Source: Lachnospiraceae bacterium AC3007
Lineage (GTDB): Bacteria; Bacillota; Clostridia; Lachnospirales; Lachnospiraceae
Direction: 5' to 3'
Assembly (NCBI GenBank): GCA_000621405.1
Contig: JHYK01000023.1
Location: 1-44,286, forward strand
DNA: 44,286 nucleotides
The notes under the pieces were generated by a model. It did no database searches, had not been told where the DNA came from, and saw only the letters and a list, made by a program, of their open reading frames with translations. A program made the position numbers and the translations under genes. Below, piece by piece: positions 1 through 11,762 of the stretch; the stretch's first letter is position 1; the number at the start of each line of letters is the position of its first letter.

Positions 1-299
1 GATCTCTCCCAAGATCCGCTGTCGCTTCTTTTATTTAAGCTCCGCTTTCCGTCATTCTGCTGAGTATTTCTACTCTGTAAATAAGGAATCAACTTTGGTT
101 TGTCTGTGTTTTCTTCTTTCAAAGCTGCATTGCTGTTCAGTTTTCAAGGTTCACCGTATTTCACGCCTTTGGCGTGAACCGCACTCGGCTTCGCAGCTCG
201 ATAAAGTCTCGCTGCTCGCTACCTCGTGCTATACTGCGAGTTTTCTACGAAAACTCGGCATGGCACAGCAAAAATATAGCGCCGTTTTTGGCGAGTGCA
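1..299 (-). other. Leader of a leftward rRNA operon; no gene
   Basis: This stretch has no convincing protein gene. On the minus strand it contains a perfect hairpin at 237-257 (CGAGTTTTC/GAAAACTCG), a hairpin at 159-177 (TTCACGCC/GGCGTGAA), and a longer-range pairing of GCACTCG (181-187) with CGAGTGC (293-299). Further left, at 131-150, the minus strand reads CCTTGAAAACTGAACAGC, which resembles the antitermination/processing region that precedes 16S rRNA in many Firmicutes. The 16S gene should begin just beyond base 1. The hairpins are seen; the boxA-like role is inferred. Confidence 0.6.
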
Positions 300-305
300 A
301 CGCAT

Positions 306-334
306 ATCTTAACATCCTAATCTTACGAAGTCAA
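306..334 (-). promoter_or_regulatory. rRNA operon promoter
   Basis: On the minus strand a -35 TTGACT (329-334) and a -10 TAAGAT (306-311) are separated by exactly 17 bases. Transcription would start near 299 and run left, out of the window. What follows is leader-like (hairpins, then a segment typical of Firmicute rRNA leaders), so this is read as an rrn promoter. The boxes are seen directly; the rRNA assignment is inference because no 16S sequence is in the window. Confidence 0.7.
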
Positions 335-379
335 GGGATTTTCAGAAGTTTTTGAAACTTTATTTTCTGTTTTTTTCGA

Positions 380-2878
380 TCAGCTTTTCTTTTTCAGATT
401 TGTATCAAAATATTGTGGTTTTATCCTCTTGATACCACAATATAACAGTAATCCCAGCAGGGTGATCCCGGATATAATATTTCCGGCTTTTTTTCCGGGA
501 GACTCAAACCTGAGGATAATATCGTGATGTCCTGAAGGAACATGTGCCGCCATAAGATGTCCGCATGCTTCCAAAAGCTCGCATTTATTTCCGTCGACAG
601 TAAGACTCCATCCCTTGTCCGAAGGAAGAGAAAAGAGTAATGTCTCTTTTTCTGTCTCGTAACTGCCTTTATATAATGATGAATCTTCCTTATACAGCTC
701 TGTCTTATCCGCTTTAACCCTGCTGCTCCAGTCCGCAAGCTTTTTATTGTCTGTCACGGCAAAAAATCCGTCTGTGACTTCTACTTTGCTGCCCGACTCG
801 GACACAAGATCTATCTGTATGCTCTCGCCGTTTCTTCTTTTATGAAGCTCCAGCGCTGTCCAGTCATATGTCCTGAAATAATCTGCCCATTCCTCACCAT
901 TTACATATATCTTTGTATCCTGAAGATCGGGCGCGGAAAAATAGCAGTAAAACAGTCCGTCATTCCTGATATCGACCTTATATCGCACACTCCCGTCCGG
1001 CATATCTTCTCTGACAGACTCCTGCCTTATCAGGATGTTCTCATCCTTTCCTGTCATTGAATCTGCGATCATGTTTTGATTTCCAAAAGGATCTTCCGAA
1101 AGGCGCACATCGAAGACATCATCATCGACAGCCGTCATTACGGGAAGTGCATATTCATTAAGAAATACGGTATATCTGTCATCTTCGTCGGAATACACCG
1201 TGGTATAGGGCTTTCCGGACGAATCAAACTGTGAAGCTATGTATCTTACACCCAGGATCGAATCGGAAAGAGCCGTATTGTTGCCGGTATACATGGCCCA
1301 GTTGCCGTTATTCCTGAATCCGAGGTCTCCCATAAATTTCATGGTGGCTTTTTTCTCGCTGGAAGAGAAATGAGTAAGTCCTGCATAATCCAGCATCATC
1401 GCATCGTTATTAGTCCTTCTGAAATGCTTTTCCATCCGGTATACGTCTGTATCTCCCAGACCTTTGACCTTTTCCGCCGCATCACTTATGACCGCAAGCG
1501 GCTCCTGATATTCCTCCATTGTATCCAGATAAAAATGACCGAGAGTATACCATGCATTAAAAGACAGATCAGCCACTGTAACCGCAAATATCGCGTAGTA
1601 ACGGTATTTGACAGGCAGATATGACCCCAGGATAAGAAGGACCAATATGAGTCCGGTGGCAGCAACAGAGACCGCTCCGGTATTGTCTATATTTTTTATC
1701 AGCACATAAATGCTGTATGCCAGAAAGACGACGACGATCCCAGCGGAGATTTTTTTATCCCTGTTTCCGGTCAGATCGATGTTTTCATATACAGTAAGGA
1801 TACTGAAAAATACGACCACGAAAGCCTGTCTGTAAGGAAAGCCTATCGGCTGGTTCAATCCGTGCCAGAATACGTTCAGTGTATTGATGCAAAAATCGAT
1901 CCAGAAAAAAAGCAGCAAAAGACTTATCCATACTCTTGTCTTCAGTTTTATTTTCTTATCTGTAAGGAGATAGGCTAAAAGAAGGCTTATGATTATGCCA
2001 CAATAAATATTCGGCATTCCGGCACCGAAATCTCCGGCAAAACTCCCTGTATAAAGCTTTGAAAAGTAATTAAGAGGAGGAAACGTAAGATAGAGACCTA
2101 CGGAAAAAATATTCTTTTCTCCCGACAAAGACATAAGCGCAGGGATCAGAGTAAAGCATGATATACAGACGGAAATAACAGAATTCAGCGCAAATGCCAA
2201 AAATGTCCTGATCTTTGCGGACCCCTCTTCAATGCAGAAAAGATAATAAACCGAATATATCAAAAGAAACAGGCAGATCATATATCCGGTGTAGTAATTA
2301 TTGATTATCGCTGCCGCCAGAAGGAGAATATATGCCGGTCTGATCATCTGTCCGTTCTTTATCAGCTTTCTTAAGGACAGGATGATCAGCGGGAGGAGTA
2401 TTATGTTTGTATAGTAGTAAAGAAGTTCATTGTAGACGATCATATATGCCGACAGACCGTAGCAGACAGAAAACAATACCTCTCCCTTTCCTTCTTCTCT
2501 CAGATGGATCAGAGCATGATACATAGAAAGTGATGCCAGACCGGGAGACAGTATGATGATCAGACCTATGCCGGCGAAAAGGTATTCCCTGGGAAAAGGA
2601 AGTGTCAGGAGATTTAACGGTGAAAACAGATAATATGCTGCAAATCCCGCCATCTCTCCTCCCATGTTCTTTGACATGGAATATGAAAAATCATTATTGC
2701 CGAAGATGATGGTTTTGTAATATGAAAGATAATCCACCAGCTGATAAGAGGTATCTCCTGTCATTATGGTGGTGTCACCAAAGGGATATATCTTGCGGAT
2801 AGCAAAAACGGCGATCATAACGATCACCGGTATAAAAAATGACAGTATGTAACCTCTTTTGCTTTGCAGCTTTTTCAT
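380..2878 (-). CDS. yfhO: YfhO-family membrane protein
   Basis: An 832-residue polytopic membrane protein. The N-terminal ~450 residues hold roughly a dozen hydrophobic segments and the early signature GDTSYQLVDYLSYY, a family hallmark, followed by KNMGGEMAGF. Residues ~455-795 are hydrophilic and beta-rich (extracytoplasmic), and a last TM segment lies near 797-815. YfhO proteins belong to the GT-C-like glycosyltransferase superfamily; in Bacillus and Listeria relatives act in glycosylating cell-surface polymers using lipid-linked sugars. The substrate here is unknown. The start ATG lies only 4 bases after the 3' end of tRNA-Ser and no Shine-Dalgarno is visible, so the mRNA 5' end may be made by tRNA 3' processing. 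It ends in a Lys-rich tail. Confidence 0.85.
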   Translation of the reverse strand: MKKLQSKRGYILSFFIPVIVMIAVFAIRKIYPFGDTTIMTGDTSYQLVDYLSYYKTIIFGNNDFSYSMSKNMGGEMAGFAAYYLFSPLNLLTLPFPREYLFAGIGLIIILSPGLASLSMYHALIHLREEGKGEVLFSVCYGLSAYMIVYNELLYYYTNIILLPLIILSLRKLIKNGQMIRPAYILLLAAAIINNYYTGYMICLFLLIYSVYYLFCIEEGSAKIRTFLAFALNSVISVCISCFTLIPALMSLSGEKNIFSVGLYLTFPPLNYFSKLYTGSFAGDFGAGMPNIYCGIIISLLLAYLLTDKKIKLKTRVWISLLLLFFWIDFCINTLNVFWHGLNQPIGFPYRQAFVVVFFSILTVYENIDLTGNRDKKISAGIVVVFLAYSIYVLIKNIDNTGAVSVAATGLILVLLILGSYLPVKYRYYAIFAVTVADLSFNAWYTLGHFYLDTMEEYQEPLAVISDAAEKVKGLGDTDVYRMEKHFRRTNNDAMMLDYAGLTHFSSSEKKATMKFMGDLGFRNNGNWAMYTGNNTALSDSILGVRYIASQFDSSGKPYTTVYSDEDDRYTVFLNEYALPVMTAVDDDVFDVRLSEDPFGNQNMIADSMTGKDENILIRQESVREDMPDGSVRYKVDIRNDGLFYCYFSAPDLQDTKIYVNGEEWADYFRTYDWTALELHKRRNGESIQIDLVSESGSKVEVTDGFFAVTDNKKLADWSSRVKADKTELYKEDSSLYKGSYETEKETLLFSLPSDKGWSLTVDGNKCELLEACGHLMAAHVPSGHHDIILRFESPGKKAGNIISGITLLGLLLYCGIKRIKPQYFDTNLKKKS

Positions 2879-2882
2879 AAAA

Positions 2883-2970
2883 CGGAGAAGGAGGGATTTG
2901 AACCCTCGCGCCGGTTCCCCGACCTACACCCTTAGCAGGGGCGCCTCTTCAGCCTCTTGAGTACTTCTCC
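2883..2970 (-). tRNA. tRNA-Ser (anticodon GCT)
   Basis: On the minus strand the acceptor GGAGAAG (2964-2970) pairs with CTTCTCC (2884-2890), and G at 2883 is the discriminator base. The anticodon stem CGCCC/GGGTG encloses loop CTGCTAA, giving anticodon GCT (reads AGC/AGU). The extra arm is long, as expected for tRNA-Ser. CCA is not encoded. It has its own promoter at 3017-3045 and is followed 4 bases later by the yfhO start codon. Confidence 0.95.
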
Positions 2971-3016
2971 TCAACACTCTGAATTCCTACATTGTCATCT
3001 CAGACAACGTCTTATC

Positions 3017-3045
3017 ATTATATTTTATTATCCTGTTCAGGTCAA
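3017..3045 (-). promoter_or_regulatory. Promoter of tRNA-Ser (and probably yfhO)
   Basis: Minus-strand TTGACC (3040-3045) and a perfect TATAAT (3017-3022) are separated by 17 bases. The -35 box overlaps the stop codon of the upstream fumarase beta gene. It sits about 45 bases before the tRNA. Confidence 0.75.
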
Positions 3046-3587
3046 ACCCGATTTTCAACTTCCTGATAGATATCTCCTCCGAGCGTATCCAGTGCCACAA
3101 CTGCGGGAAAGTTTTTCACTATGAGTCTTCTGACCGCTTCCGTCCCCAGATCCTCATAAGCTACTACTTCTGCGTGACTTATACATTTTGACAAAAGAGC
3201 TCCGGCTCCTCCGATGGCTGCAAGATATACGGCTTTGTTACGTACTACAGCTTTTTTTACCTCTTCCGTCCTCCTGCCTTTTCCTATCATGCATAATAAA
3301 CCCAGATCCAGAAGCGCAGGAGTATATTTATCCATGCGGCTTGAAGTTGTGGGGCCGGCTGAGCCTATCACATTTCCGGGTCTTGCAGGAGACGGTCCCA
3401 TATAATAAATGATCTGCCCTTTTATATCAAACGGAAGCTCTCTGCCTTCTTCCAGGGCTTCATACATTCTTTTGTGTGCCGCGTCTCTCGCGGTGTAGAT
3501 CTCTCCTGTAAGATACACCATATCCCCGATCAAAAGATCAGGTATCTCGTCTTTCAGATCGCAGATATCAATATATAGTTCCTTCAT
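3042..3587 (-). CDS. Fumarate hydratase (class I), beta subunit
   Basis: 181 residues matching the C-terminal/beta part of class I (iron-sulfur) fumarase and L(+)-tartrate dehydratase. The signature GSAGPTTSSRMDKYTP is clear, followed by the MIGKGRR segment and a C-terminal ALDTLGGDIYQEV-type stretch. With the alpha subunit encoded upstream it should form the oxygen-sensitive fumarase that interconverts fumarate and malate in the cytosol. A GGAG ribosome site lies 7 bases before the ATG. A 78-base gap separates it from the alpha gene and holds two DnaA-box-like sequences. Fumarase and tartrate dehydratase subunits are hard to tell apart by eye. Confidence 0.87.
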   Translation of the reverse strand: MKELYIDICDLKDEIPDLLIGDMVYLTGEIYTARDAAHKRMYEALEEGRELPFDIKGQIIYYMGPSPARPGNVIGSAGPTTSSRMDKYTPALLDLGLLCMIGKGRRTEEVKKAVVRNKAVYLAAIGGAGALLSKCISHAEVVAYEDLGTEAVRRLIVKNFPAVVALDTLGGDIYQEVENRV

Positions 3588-3604
3588 AATGAATCTCCGT
3601 CTAC

Positions 3605-3625
3605 TTATCCACTATATGTTGATAA
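3605..3625. promoter_or_regulatory. Pair of DnaA-box-like sites between the fumarase genes
   Basis: TTATCCACT (3605-3613, 8 of 9 to the TTATCCACA consensus) and TGTTGATAA (3617-3625, the same variant found repeatedly in the oriC cluster) lie in opposite orientation 3 bases apart. They are ~10 kb from oriC, inside a probable operon. The sequence match is seen; DnaA binding is inferred. Confidence 0.45.
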
Positions 3626-3665
3626 ATTGTTAATAAGATAGCAAAGTCCGGTTGATCGATGATCC

Positions 3666-4508
3666 CTACAGGCACCTCGTGATATGCCTGTTCACATGGC
3701 AGCAGATATTGACAGCCACCGGCAGACCGGCGATATGTGTAGGATAAGTATTGATATTTACCGCCATTGCAGTTACTTTTCCGCCCAGTCCCGCAGGACC
3801 TATCCCGAGATCGTTGATGGTTTCGAGCATTTCTGTTTCAAGCTCTTTAACCCAGGCAATATTGGAATGTGTGCCTGCTTCTCTGGTCAGGGCCTCCTTT
3901 GCGATCAATGCGCATTTTTCAAAATCTCCGCCTATGCCCACTCCTACCACGATCGGAGGACATGCATTTGGACCGGCATCTTTTACGGCTTTCAATATGG
4001 CTTTTTTTACACCTTCCAGTCCCTGAGACGGCTTCAGCATATAAAGCTTGCTCATGTTTTCGGAACCGAATCCTTTGGGCGCCAGTGTGATCTTTACCCC
4101 ATCTCCGTGAACGATCTTTTCATGTATCACTGCCGGTGTATTGTCTTTGGTATTTTCTCTTAAGATAGGGTCTGAAACAACCGATTTTCTCAGATAACCT
4201 TCGGTATAGCCGCGCCTTACGCCGTTATTTACGGCATCAGTCAGGTCTCCTCCAATAAAGTGGACATCCTGTCCTATCTCAAGAAAGACGATCGCCATGC
4301 CGGTATCCTGACATATAGGTATCATCTCTTCTGAGGCTATTTCAAGATTTTTTTTCAGCTGGGACAAAACCTGTTTTCCGGTGGAGGACTCTTCTTTCTC
4401 AAGAGCATCGTAAAGAGCCTTTTCCATGTCATCAGAAAGTCTGTGATTGATCTCTATGCACATGTCGGAGATGTTTTCCGTTATCTCCGCTACATTGATC
4501 TCTCTCAT
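3666..4508 (-). CDS. Fumarate hydratase (class I), alpha subunit
   Basis: 280 residues matching the N-terminal/alpha part of class I fumarase, which carries the [4Fe-4S] cluster. Likely cluster ligands are Cys66 in PICQDTGM, Cys183 in NACPPIVVG and the Cys269/Cys270 pair near the C-terminus. VGVGIGGDFEKC and GPAGLGGK are family hallmarks. Length is normal for a separate alpha subunit. The start codon overlaps the serS stop by 4 bases (ATGA), so translation is probably coupled to serS. The beta subunit follows. Confidence 0.87.
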   Translation of the reverse strand: MREINVAEITENISDMCIEINHRLSDDMEKALYDALEKEESSTGKQVLSQLKKNLEIASEEMIPICQDTGMAIVFLEIGQDVHFIGGDLTDAVNNGVRRGYTEGYLRKSVVSDPILRENTKDNTPAVIHEKIVHGDGVKITLAPKGFGSENMSKLYMLKPSQGLEGVKKAILKAVKDAGPNACPPIVVGVGIGGDFEKCALIAKEALTREAGTHSNIAWVKELETEMLETINDLGIGPAGLGGKVTAMAVNINTYPTHIAGLPVAVNICCHVNRHITRCL

Positions 4509-5791
4509 TTTCCCGGTATCAGCTCCTTCTTTCCTCCCATGTAAGGTCTTAATACTTCCGGTATGGTGACCGAACCGTCGGCTTGAAGATGGTTTTCAAG
4601 GAAAGCAATGAGCATCCTCGGCGGAGCGACGACAGTATTATTCAGGGTATGTGCCAGATAATTGCCGTCCTCTCCCTTTATACGGATATGAAGTCTTCTT
4701 GCCTGCGCATCCCCGAGATTTGAGCAGCTTCCTACTTCAAAATATTTCTTCTGTCTCGGACTCCATGCTTCCACATCGCAGGATTTGCATTTAAGATCTG
4801 CCAGATCTCCCGAACAGCATTCCAGAGTCCTTACAGGAATATCCATAGATCTGAAAAGATCTACTGTATTCTGCCATAACCTGTCATACCACATCTTTGA
4901 ATCTTCGGGCTTACAGACGACTATCATCTCCTGCTTCTCAAACTGATGTATCCTGTAGACTCCTCTTTCCTCTAATCCGTGAGCTCCCTTTTCCTTCCTG
5001 AAGCAGGGAGAATAGGATGTGAGTGTCAGGGGAAGCTCGCTTTCTTTGATCTGCTGGTCGATAAAACGTCCTATCATCGAATGCTCGGATGTACCGATAA
5101 GATACAGATCCTCTCCCTCGATCTTATACATCATGGCTTCCATCTCAGGAAAGCTCATCACTCCCTGAACGACATTTCCATGTATCATGAAGGGCGGCAC
5201 CACATAGGTAAAGCCTCTGTCTATCATGAAGTCTCTTGCATAAGAGATGACGGCAGAATGAAGCCTTGCTATATCTCCCATCAGATAATAAAACCCGTTT
5301 CCGGCCACTCTTCTGGCGGCATCGAGATCTATACCGTTAAAGCTCTCCATGATATCTGTATGATACGGGATCTCATAGTCAGGTACTGCAGGATCGCCGT
5401 ATTTCTGTATCTCTACATTTTCGGAATCATCCTTCCCTATCGGCACACTGTCATCTATGATCTGGGGAATGACATACATTATCTCCTGCAGTCTCTCTGC
5501 AGCCTCTGTCTGCTTTTTATCAAGTTCCGCGATCCTGTCTCCGTGATCTTTAACCTGACGCTTTACTTCTTCAGCTTCATCTTTCTTTCCCTGAGACATA
5601 AGAGCGCCGATCTGCTTGGATATCTTATTTCTTTCTGCCTTCAGATCATCAGACTGCTGCTGATATGCTCTTCTGTCCTCATCCAGTTTTATTGCCTCAT
5701 CGACAAGAGGAAGCTTTTCATCCTGGAATTTTTTCCTTATGTTTTCCTTAACGATATCTGGATTTTCTCTTACAAACTTAATATCAAGCAT
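4505..5791 (-). CDS. serS: Seryl-tRNA synthetase
   Basis: Class II aminoacyl-tRNA synthetase that charges tRNA-Ser with serine. Residues ~1-110 form the long antiparallel coiled-coil arm (charged, Lys/Glu/Asp-rich) that grips the tRNA-Ser extra arm. The catalytic core follows, with motif 2 around PCFRKEKGAHGLEERGVYR and motif 3 around APPRMLIAFLENH. I choose the ATG at 5791 (428 residues): the GGAG site is 9 bases upstream of it but abuts the ATG at 5800. With this start the gene overlaps gyrA by 8 bases, and its stop overlaps the fumarase alpha start by 4, implying one polycistronic message. Confidence 0.95.
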   Translation of the reverse strand: MLDIKFVRENPDIVKENIRKKFQDEKLPLVDEAIKLDEDRRAYQQQSDDLKAERNKISKQIGALMSQGKKDEAEEVKRQVKDHGDRIAELDKKQTEAAERLQEIMYVIPQIIDDSVPIGKDDSENVEIQKYGDPAVPDYEIPYHTDIMESFNGIDLDAARRVAGNGFYYLMGDIARLHSAVISYARDFMIDRGFTYVVPPFMIHGNVVQGVMSFPEMEAMMYKIEGEDLYLIGTSEHSMIGRFIDQQIKESELPLTLTSYSPCFRKEKGAHGLEERGVYRIHQFEKQEMIVVCKPEDSKMWYDRLWQNTVDLFRSMDIPVRTLECCSGDLADLKCKSCDVEAWSPRQKKYFEVGSCSNLGDAQARRLHIRIKGEDGNYLAHTLNNTVVAPPRMLIAFLENHLQADGSVTIPEVLRPYMGGKKELIPGK

Positions 5792-8309
5792 CTTCGCCAT
5801 CTCCTTCGGATCCGACCTGCTCTTTTTCTTCGATCTGATCGGTTTCTTCTGTTGTTTCTTCTTCGCCCTCTATCTTATCTCTTACCTTTGCGATCTTAAC
5901 TATCGTGGAATTCTCATCCAGATTCATGATCTTGACACCCATCGTGATCCTTCCGATGGTAGATACGTCATTTGCCCTGATCTGAATGATTATTCCCTTG
6001 TCCGTTATCAGCATGACCTCATGATCTTCATTAACGGATTTTACACCGACAACATATCCCGTACGTTCTGTGATCTTGTAGCACTTCAGTCCCTTTCCTC
6101 CTCTTCTCTGAAGAGTAAATTCGGAAATATCGGTCCTCTTGCCCATGCCCTTTTCAGTTACTATGAGAAGAGATCCTCCCTGGGATTTTAGCTGCATGCC
6201 TACTATCTCATCTCCGTCATCCAGATTCATACCGATGACTCCCATGGATACACGTCCGGTAGGTCTTACATCTGTATCCTTGAAATGTATGCACATTCCG
6301 TACTTTGTGATCAGGAATTCCTCTTCCTCATCTGTCGTCTGTTTTACTTCGATGAGTTCGTCTCCTTCCTTTAGGTTGATCGCATTAAGGCCGGTCTTTC
6401 TTATATTTCTGTATTCATACAGTCTGGTCTTCTTGATGATACCGGTCTTTGTGACCATGAAAAGATATTTGTTATCATCTATCTCATTGATCGGTATCGT
6501 TGCCGTTATCTTTTCTTCCGGCTGAAGCTGCAGCAGATTGACTATAGCGACACCTCTCGCATTCCTTGATGATTCCGGTATCTCATACGCTTTTAATGAA
6601 TATGCTCTTCCGGAATTTGTAAAGAACATCACATAGCTGTGAGTCGTGCACATGAGAAGGTCTTCGATATAGTCATCCTGTATCGTTGTAATGCCCTTTA
6701 TGCCTTTTCCGCCTCTGTGCTGTGCTCCGAAATTATCCACAGACATTCTCTTGATATAACCAAGACTTGTCATGGCTATAACTGTGTTTTCCTGTGGAAC
6801 GAGATCTTCCATCGAAATATCCGAATAATCTATTCCGATGCTTGTCATCCTGTCATTTCCGAACTTATCGGATATGACGGTTATCTCTTCTTTTATCACG
6901 CCGAGAAGCTTCTTCGGGTCTGCCAGTATGGACCTGAATTCTTCTATCTGCTTCTGAAGTTCGGCATACTCATCTTCTATCTTCTGTCTTTCCAGAGCGG
7001 CAAGAGCACGAAGCCTCATATCTACTATAGCCTGAGCCTGTCCGTCATCAATGTCCAAAAACTCTACCAGACTCTCCTTGGCTTCTGCAACTGTCTTGCT
7101 GGCTCTGATACGTGCTATCACTTCATCGATGACATCCAGAGCCTTCAGCAATGCCTCTAATATGTGAGCCCTTGCTTCTGCCTTATCAAGATCATACTTG
7201 ATCCTTCTTGTCACCACATCGACCTGATGATCCAGATAATGCTCTAAAACCTCCAGAAGATTCATTACCTTCGGCTGGTTATCGATAAGAGCCAGCATAT
7301 TGACTCCAAAGGTATCCTGCATCTGGGTGTGCTTGTAAAGAAGGTTGAGGATAACATTTGCGTTGGCATCCTTGCGTAATTCTATTACAACCCTCATTCC
7401 TTCTCTGTTGGTCTCATCTCTTATTGCCGTTATCCCGTCTATCTTTTTATCCTTTACAAGGTCGGCAATGTTCTTTATGAGATTTGCTTTATTAACCATA
7501 TAGGGAAGCTCGGTAACGATTATCTGATTCTTTCCGTTCGGAAGAGTCTCTATGTCGGTAAGAGCCCTGCATCTTATCTTTCCTCTTCCGGTACGATAAG
7601 CTTCCTCTATTCCCTTTGTACCGAGTATCTGTCCTCCTGTAGGGAAATCAGGACCTTTTATGCATTCCATAAGGTCATCAACAGTAGTTATATCATCGGA
7701 TATCTTGTTATCGATAAGTCTGACTACAGCGCTTATGACCTCCCTGAGATTATGAGGAGGAATATTTGTAGCCATTCCTACGGCTATTCCGGTTGTTCCG
7801 TTTACAAGAAGGTTTGGAAATCTTGCCGGAAGGACCGTCGGTTCCTTTTCGGTTCCGTCGAAATTATCGATAAAATCAACTGTATTCTTGTTAATATCTG
7901 CCAGCATCTCCATGGATATCTTGGATAATCTGGCTTCTGTATATCTCATTGCTGCAGCGCTGTCACCGTCTACAGAACCAAAATTCCCATGACCGTCCAC
8001 GAGAGGATATCTCATATTCCAGTCCTGAGCCATGGTGACCAGAGAGCCATAGATGGAAGTGTCACCGTGGGGATGGTATTTACCCATGGTATCACCGACT
8101 ATACGGGCACATTTTCTGTGAGGTTTATCCGGTCCGTTGTTGAGCTCTATCATTGAATAAAGAACTCTTCTCTGAACAGGCTTTAATCCATCTCTTACAT
8201 CCGGAAGAGCCCTTTGTGCAATAACACTCATGGCATAGTCTATATAATAAGACTCCATGGTCTTTTGCATATCTACTTCTGAAATTCTGTCGAATTCATT
8301 GTCTAGCAT
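5784..8309 (-). CDS. gyrA: DNA gyrase subunit A
   Basis: 841 residues. With GyrB it makes the ATP-driven type II topoisomerase that introduces negative supercoils. The catalytic tyrosine is Tyr123 in AAMRYTEARLSK. The quinolone-resistance region reads HPHGDTSIYGSLVTMAQ, so the positions equivalent to E. coli Ser83 and Asp87 are Thr84 and Gly88. The C-terminal beta-pinwheel contains the GyrA-box QRRGGKG, which marks gyrase rather than topoisomerase IV, and the protein ends in an acidic Glu-rich tail. AAGGAG lies just upstream of the ATG. The end overlaps serS. Confidence 0.96.
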   Translation of the reverse strand: MLDNEFDRISEVDMQKTMESYYIDYAMSVIAQRALPDVRDGLKPVQRRVLYSMIELNNGPDKPHRKCARIVGDTMGKYHPHGDTSIYGSLVTMAQDWNMRYPLVDGHGNFGSVDGDSAAAMRYTEARLSKISMEMLADINKNTVDFIDNFDGTEKEPTVLPARFPNLLVNGTTGIAVGMATNIPPHNLREVISAVVRLIDNKISDDITTVDDLMECIKGPDFPTGGQILGTKGIEEAYRTGRGKIRCRALTDIETLPNGKNQIIVTELPYMVNKANLIKNIADLVKDKKIDGITAIRDETNREGMRVVIELRKDANANVILNLLYKHTQMQDTFGVNMLALIDNQPKVMNLLEVLEHYLDHQVDVVTRRIKYDLDKAEARAHILEALLKALDVIDEVIARIRASKTVAEAKESLVEFLDIDDGQAQAIVDMRLRALAALERQKIEDEYAELQKQIEEFRSILADPKKLLGVIKEEITVISDKFGNDRMTSIGIDYSDISMEDLVPQENTVIAMTSLGYIKRMSVDNFGAQHRGGKGIKGITTIQDDYIEDLLMCTTHSYVMFFTNSGRAYSLKAYEIPESSRNARGVAIVNLLQLQPEEKITATIPINEIDDNKYLFMVTKTGIIKKTRLYEYRNIRKTGLNAINLKEGDELIEVKQTTDEEEEFLITKYGMCIHFKDTDVRPTGRVSMGVIGMNLDDGDEIVGMQLKSQGGSLLIVTEKGMGKRTDISEFTLQRRGGKGLKCYKITERTGYVVGVKSVNEDHEVMLITDKGIIIQIRANDVSTIGRITMGVKIMNLDENSTIVKIAKVRDKIEGEEETTEETDQIEEKEQVGSEGDGEDA

Positions 8310-8491
8310 GACTTCTCCTTTTTATTTTGCAATTAATTAAAGCAAATTGCTCCGCAATCCCCGCCAACCATTAGCATATCGCTGCATTCATTTCATTCAT
8401 GCAGCTTTTATGCTCATGATCGTCAGGTTTTCAATTGATAAATAAAAAATATCCTGCAAGCACTATTTTTTGATCTATCATCGAAAATGCT
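8310..8491 (-). other. gyrB-gyrA spacer with hairpins
   Basis: No gene is seen in these 182 bases. A U-rich inverted repeat (AAAAAATA/TATTTTTT, 8444-8471) just after gyrB could be a weak terminator. A 7-bp hairpin (GCTGCAT/ATGCAGC, 8381-8405) lies further on. Between them is a TTGAAA box followed 16 bases later by CATAAA, a weak candidate promoter for gyrA. None of this is strong. Confidence 0.35.
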
Positions 8492-11551
<3,060 letters not shown>

Positions 11552-11552
<1 letters not shown>

Positions 11553-11761
11553 CAGATTATTACAACCTCACAGTTCTTATAAGACACCTTGTCTCCTTTA
11601 TGTATTTTTTTCCCTCTCATGGTACATATCTCTGAATTAACGGATACTTTTTCTTCAAGTATGGCTATCTTCGCTTCAACACCGGAAGAGACCATATTGC
11701 ATGCCTTTAATAACTGGCCAAGCTTTATATAATCTTCACCTTCGCGCAGCTTAAATTCCAT
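11552..11761 (-). CDS. yaaA: S4-domain RNA-binding protein YaaA
   Basis: 69 residues: a small S4-like protein found between dnaN and recF in many Firmicutes, implicated in ribosome assembly in B. subtilis. MEFKLREGEDYIKLGQLLKACNM followed by a basic, Gly-containing turn matches the S4 fold. The ATG at 11761 is one base after the dnaN stop; the frame stays open further upstream into dnaN, but those residues do not look like S4 sequence. Translation is probably coupled to dnaN, as there is no strong ribosome site. Confidence 0.87.
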
Positions 11762-11762
11762 A

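Noticed and set aside
95-355. Plus-strand open frame of 86 codons at the left edge
   Set aside because: It lies antisense to the rRNA leader and promoter and has Cys/Ser-rich random composition.
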